Assembly: GCF_910596095.1 (NCBI RefSeq)
Contig: NC_056533.1
Span: 34,694,662-34,758,661, forward strand
Source: Thunnus maccoyii
Taxonomy: Eukaryota > Chordata > Actinopteri > Scombriformes > Scombridae
Direction: 5' to 3'
Length of the DNA: 64,000 nucleotides
In this document: one piece after another, positions 59,635-64,000 of the stretch
Layout of the letters: each line of letters opens with the position of its first letter
How positions within the stretch are numbered: position 1 is the stretch's first letter
Program-made: the position numbers and the translations under genes
Notes under the pieces: generated by a model
Seen by the model: the letters and a program-made list of their open reading frames with translations, nothing else
What the model was told of the DNA's origin: nothing
Databases searched by the model: none

Positions 59635-59863
59635 CATATTGATTTTTTCAAATACACTTCAAGTCAATGCAGTACCTGCCTCTGCTTCCTCCACTGTAGA
59701 CTAAGAATTTATATCATGCTGCCACTTCCTGTTTTGGGCCTCCACTCCATCAGAAACACCAAAAAAATATAGAATAAAAAGAGTGGTGGTTTCATCTGCG
59801 TTTCAAGCCCTAACATCTGAGAAAAACACCACAGGATAAACATAAGTCAGAAGAGACAATATA
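59635..59863 (+). repeat. Direct duplication, copy 1
   Basis: TTTTTCAAATACACTTCAAG, then TCAATGCAGTACCTGCCTCT through CACCACAGGATAAACATAAG and TCAGAAGAGACAA is repeated at 60424-60645 at roughly nine bases in ten. The right border is sharp: after GAGACAA copy 1 continues with the slc30a exon fragment, copy 2 with unrelated sequence. Confidence 0.85.
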
Positions 59864-59865
59864 CC

Positions 59866-59971
59866 TGCTGCTCTTTGAGGCGGTTCAGAGGACGGTAGAC
59901 CAAGAAGACTTCAACATAGATGGAGATGTCATGCTCATCACTGCAGCTGTTGGTGTGGCTGTCAACCTTAT
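59866..59971 (+). pseudogene. Isolated exon of an SLC30A zinc transporter (ZnT4-like)
   Basis: Reads YLLLFEAVQRTVDQEDF, then NIDGDVMLITAAVGVAVNL and M split across a clean donor (CTTAT|GTAAGTGG). This is the cation-diffusion-facilitator segment around the fourth and fifth membrane helices, closest by memory to SLC30A4 (EAVQRT and ITAAVGVAVN). SLC30A4-type transporters load zinc into vesicles. The frame is open and the donor intact, but no acceptor precedes it. Its left border coincides with the end of a duplicated non-coding segment, and no other slc30a exon is recognisable in the window. It is either a truncated exon relic moved here, or one exon of a gene extending beyond the right edge; the former fits better. 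Confidence 0.6.
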
Positions 59972-60282
59972 GTAAGTGGAACTGAAATATGTAAATGTCC
60001 TTCAAGAGAGAACTGTGAGGCGATAGTATTTATATACATGGTGTGAGCTTATCCTGCGTTACTGTTTTCGTTGAATTATTTGTAACTTTGCACAAGACCT
60101 TTAATCATATTTTTATGACCTTTCATATCAGTGTTTTTATTTCTCTTATGATGGGGGTGTCTTGACATGTGAGTATGATTAGATGACTGATATCAATGGT
60201 CATTTTACTACATATATGCCTGATTTCCCTCTTTTGGGTATTTGCCTGGTCCTAACAATTCAGTCCAAAGTACTGTCTAAAT

Positions 60283-60420
<138 letters not shown>

Positions 60421-60423
60421 CAA

Positions 60424-60645
60424 ATGGATTTTTCAAATACACTTCATGTCAATGCAGTACCTGCCTCTGCTTCCTCCCCTGTTGACCTAGAATTTATGTC
60501 ATGCTGCCACTTCCTCTTGTGGGCCTCCACTCCACCAGAAAACCGCCAAAAAATATAGAATAAAAAGAGTGGTGGTTTCATCTCCAGTTCAAGTCCTAAC
60601 ATCTAAGAAAAACACCACAGGATAAACATAAGTCAGAAGAGACAA
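60424..60645 (+). repeat. Direct duplication, copy 2
   Basis: Partner of 59635-59863. It starts right after the TA microsatellite and ends at GAGACAAGTTAATTAAG. No zinc-transporter exon follows it. Confidence 0.85.
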
Positions 60646-60899
60646 GTTAATTAAGAAAAAACACACAAATCCATCTTGGGCGGGAAGGTTATGATGTGTC
60701 AGAGCTGTTGGTGCACAATTAATTATGTAATCGTGTCATATCCTCTTGAGTATCTTCATATAAAGTTAGCTGATGGAAACAAGTTCCTCATTTATATAAA
60801 TATATACAGAACTTGTATTGCACCCAGGTTTGTATGCACCCATACACTTTCTGTTATGTTTTTTATGTTTATTGAATGCTTGTCAGCATTCACATTAAA

Positions 60900-60985
60900 T
60901 TGGTGTTTTTTCCTACTTTTTGACATTTTATAGACTAAACAATTAATTGATGAATCAAGAGAATAATCGTTAGTCAAGCCCTAGT
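60900..60985. repeat. Interspersed repeat, family D (partial)
   Basis: TGACATTTTATAGACTAAAC, AATTAATTGATGAATCAAGA and TAATCGTTAGTCAAGCCCTA match the end part of the copies at 28880-29142 and 31075-31300. Confidence 0.6.
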
Positions 60986-61499
60986 TTAAAGTTGTGAGCA
61001 ATTTAATTTATTTGTCTTCAAAATAGATATGAAACTCAAAATGTTTGCCTACAACAACTGAAGAACTGAAATCCCTCCCTATGAAAAACTTTCAAGTTCA
61101 AGGCCAGTATCCACTTGAGATGAGGCAACCAGTTACTGGACTGGTAGCACTGGGGGAACCGTCGGGTACACGGCTAATAAAATTAAACATTCAAGCACCA
61201 ACAGTATTTCAGCAAACATCATACTGAGATTTCTTTGAAGCTCAAGGAACCTCAGCGCTCATGTTCCACTTGAGCCAAAGAGGAAAGATAAATGACAACA
61301 GATGTTAATTTAAAATATATGAAGGACTTAGTTTACAAATATACAGTATGTTTAATAGTAATACAGTTCAATATTTACTCATTCAGTCAAGCTATTTATA
61401 ACCAAAACCAAACTATTTAGCTTAATTTTTCCTGGTTTAAAAAAAACTCACTTTTTTGACTATTTAAGTATCAAATATATCAAATCTTCTAGTTCTAGG

Positions 61500-61800
61500 T
61501 GTCAAAAAATTTCTTCTTAAGGACCATTAAACAATAGAGACCGGAGCCGAAGTATCAAATTTAACAGAATTTATTTTCTTGTACAAGAAGGAGCGTTTCA
61601 CAATGCAACACGCAGGATTAGGTTTCAAAGAAAAAGGCTCCTCAAGGAGCGCCTACAACAGGGTTTTATACACCTTAAGTGGGCGTTACAGTTCTTTTCT
61701 TAATCTATCAAATACAGACTTATACATAACGTCATGTTTGTTTTCAGTTCTCCTGTCCAGGAGCCATCCTGCCCAACTGACCCCCAGATAACATGTCACA
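61500..61800 (-). mobile_element. LTR-like fragment
   Basis: Read on the - strand it has TATAAAAC (61663-61670) followed about 90 bp later by AATAAA (61570-61575), and ends near TTTTTTGACA (61500), the order of promoter, R region and poly(A) signal in an LTR. Its other end is not certain (TGTGACATG near 61800 is one option) and the flanks show no matching short duplication. No internal genes follow. A solo or broken LTR of unknown family. Confidence 0.45.
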
Positions 61801-62102
61801 CCCTTTCTCCAACGAATTTTAATTTCTACATCTTCCTCTTTATAAATATAATTCTAAACTTCCTTTAACCTCAGCTGATGAGTCTGCTAATGTTGCAGAG
61901 TTGCAGTACAAGACAGGAACAATTTATCATGATCTAAGTAAAATAGTAACACTCATACACAGTGTAATCATAATTTTTATAACACTAGGATTGTTTTATT
62001 TGAATAGTTTTTAGAGGCTGTGAAAAAGTGGGTGAGACCATCATTTTGTATTTCCTGCCATACTTGTCAATTGTTTGTTTAGCCAGTCACATTGCTGTCA
62101 CA

Positions 62103-62152
62103 TACTACCCTGGGTTTTGTTTGTGTATACTACCCTGGGTTTTGTTTGTGTT
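62103..62152 (+). repeat. Two-copy 25-bp tandem repeat
   Basis: TACTACCCTGGGTTTTGTTT followed by GTGTA occurs twice, back to back, with no mismatch over most of its length. A recent small duplication. Confidence 0.9.
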
Positions 62153-62879
62153 TAGCATTGTTTTGTTACATTTACATCTGCATTTGTGGTTTAATTGAGA
62201 CGGGAAAGCATTTAAGGTCATTATTTATTGTTTGTTGACAAAACTTGTAGCAGCAGCGCTCTACAACAGTAGAGTTGGCACATGTGTGCCTGGACAGTGG
62301 AGTATGATTTTTTACTGATTTTCTTCATCCTGCAAATTCCTTTTTGCTTTGCTTGGTAGCATCAAAATACATTACATTTCCAATCAATTTGAATTATGTT
62401 ATATGCCCTTACTTTTGTCATGATAATGATTTGGTACCATGCCATCCGATCACAACATCAATCAAAAAAGCATCGGCACACCCATTTGTGCCTGGAAATA
62501 TAAAATAAATAATCACCATTTAGGATTTTTTTTGCTTGTGTTGGCACATATTTCATCTAATCTTCACAAAATTTGGTAAATATCATATTAGGATGACCCT
62601 GGACAAAACCTATGAGTTCATTTCTGGGTATAACTTACCATTTGTCTGGCATTGGTTGCCAAACTTTTGAAAGTGTGGATGACGCCTTTAACGGTCCAGA
62701 ACTATTCAATGCTAAATTGGATTGCGACCAAATTTGGGAATGTTGTACATAACACCACACTGCACAAGTGTGTAACATTTGATATAATTCTACCTCCAGT
62801 AAAGTAACATTATAACATGATATTTCTGCAATTCTGTTGTAATAAAATGAAGTATACAAGTTCCAACTCAATCACCTGA

Positions 62880-63430
62880 AGAAAACGTTGGCATTGAACG
62901 TTTCTGCAAACATTTCTGAATATATACGTTTCAACACGTGAAATAGATATCATATCAACATTTCTACAAACGTAGCATATTAACATTTCTACCCGTTGAA
63001 TAATGATGTTTTATGGTGTGACAACGCTGTGGTTTAGGTCTGGTTAGGTTTAGGCACAAAGACCATTTGGTTAGGGTTAACCCAAACGGCCGATGTCTCA
63101 CTAAAAACACCCGGTTTTCTCGCCAGAAAAACAGCTGCAAATGTCCTGACATCTCGCTAAAAACAGCCACTTTTGTCGGTTGAAACAGGAAGCGGGTACT
63201 AGTTTCAAGGTGCTCTCAAGCTCTCTGCTGACTTCCAACTTGCTACCAAGAAACTTACTAACCATCCACCAACCCCTCCTCCTCCTAATAGGAAAGTCAG
63301 CTCATATAGATCACATGTGAACTACGTCACTTTAGAAATGTTGATATGATACGTTTTGTTGAAATGTTGATATGCTACGCAGATATTCAATGATTCTGTG
63401 GTTTGCAGAAACGTAAACTGTCAGTGTTTT
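62880..63430. mobile_element. Foldback repeat element
   Basis: Left part has repeated AACGTTTCTGCAAAC and ATCAACATTTCTACAAACGT/ATTAACATTTCTAC. The right part has the mirrored GAAATGTTGATATGATACG, GAAATGTTGATATGCTACG and TTTGCAGAAACGTAAAC. The middle (63020-63250) has GTTTAGGTCTGGTTAGGTTT and other words typical of fish repeats. A non-coding inverted-repeat element; family unknown. Confidence 0.55.
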
Positions 63431-63434
63431 ATTC

Positions 63435-64000
63435 TGGCGACCAGGTTGCAAGTTCTTTATGAGGATCTGCACGACATGCTGAATCATGGCACCAGTAGCC
63501 GCACCCTGTGGTCATGAGTAAAACACCACCATACTACTTATCAACTGCCAAATCTCTTCAATGTAATGTACTATGGTAACCAAATTCTGCAAAGTTGTAC
63601 AGATGGGGATGCTGAACAAGTGTGTTGTATTTGCTTTGCAAAGTATTTCAGCTGTCAGCATTCACACGCATTTTCCGCAGGAAATGCATTTCTAATTTAT
63701 CTGAAGTTGTGTCAGTTTTTACACCCTGGTAATGAGGAATATTTCATTTCAGCTGTATTTTTTGTCATTTGAAAGCAATTCAAACTTTTTGAATTTTTAA
63801 CTTGAACATTTAATGAATATTTTACTCTATAGTTTATTTCTCTCTATAATTATTATGATAATATATTACATTTACTTATTACTTAAACTTAGCATTCAGA
63901 CAGGCTGCAGTGCCACCAGACTGTCTATAACTGATACGTTGGGAGTATTCTTCCTGTCAAGAGTTAAATGCCTCAGAAACAGCATTTAGACGAAAACCAA
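63435..64000. other. Unassigned right edge
   Basis: AT-rich sequence with no recognisable gene, RNA or mobile-element end up to the window border. Confidence 0.5.

Overview
This is a stretch of vertebrate nuclear DNA, almost certainly from a teleost fish and probably a percomorph. It is AT-rich, its genes have introns with GT-AG splice sites, it is full of microsatellites, and it carries fish-type repeats (an L2/Maui-type LINE, hAT relics, foldback MITEs, solo LTRs and a CA-linked tandem repeat). No bacterial or organelle features are present.

Three protein-coding genes can be read from start to stop. islr2 (+ strand, coding exon 22098-24251) encodes a neuronal LRR/Ig membrane protein and has a non-coding first exon ending at 20621. 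stra6 (- strand, 43321-28491, 17 coding exons, 659 aa) encodes the receptor that takes up retinol from plasma retinol-binding protein. nr2e3 (- strand, 57128-49738, 8 exons, 435 aa) encodes the photoreceptor-specific nuclear receptor. For both multi-exon genes I worked out every splice junction by hand, and the exon lengths add up to an uninterrupted frame. islr2 and stra6 lie tail to tail, as ISLR2 and STRA6 do on human 15q24; NR2E3 is on 15q23.

Layout: 0.5-2.15 kb, broken L2 LINE. 2.2-9.4 kb, gene-free DNA with three unique-looking blocks that could be conserved enhancers. 9.5-19.5 kb, a mobile-element cluster: an intron-containing hAT (ZNF862-like) transposase relic, a foldback MITE, an inverted repeat pair, and two solo LTRs with exact 5-bp target duplications. 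20.3-26.4 kb, islr2 with an RE1/NRSE-like site just after exon 1. 28.3-43.6 kb, stra6 with repeats in its introns. 47.3-49.0 kb, a tandem repeat array. 49.7-57.2 kb, nr2e3. 57.2-64 kb, gene-free flank with an isolated exon of an SLC30A (ZnT4-like) zinc transporter beside a duplicated segment, a long TA/TATG tract, an LTR-like piece and a foldback element.

Two of the genes share a theme: stra6 brings vitamin A into cells such as the retinal pigment epithelium, and nr2e3 sets rod versus cone identity. The stra6 locus holds a perfect DR4 and two DR1 nuclear-receptor half-site pairs, which fits a retinoid-responsive gene. I see no clearly new biological system. The items most worth following up are the nuclear-receptor and REST-type sites, the GC-AG intron and polyserine tract in nr2e3, the Tyr-to-Phe change at a reported RBP-contact position in stra6, and the orphan slc30a exon.
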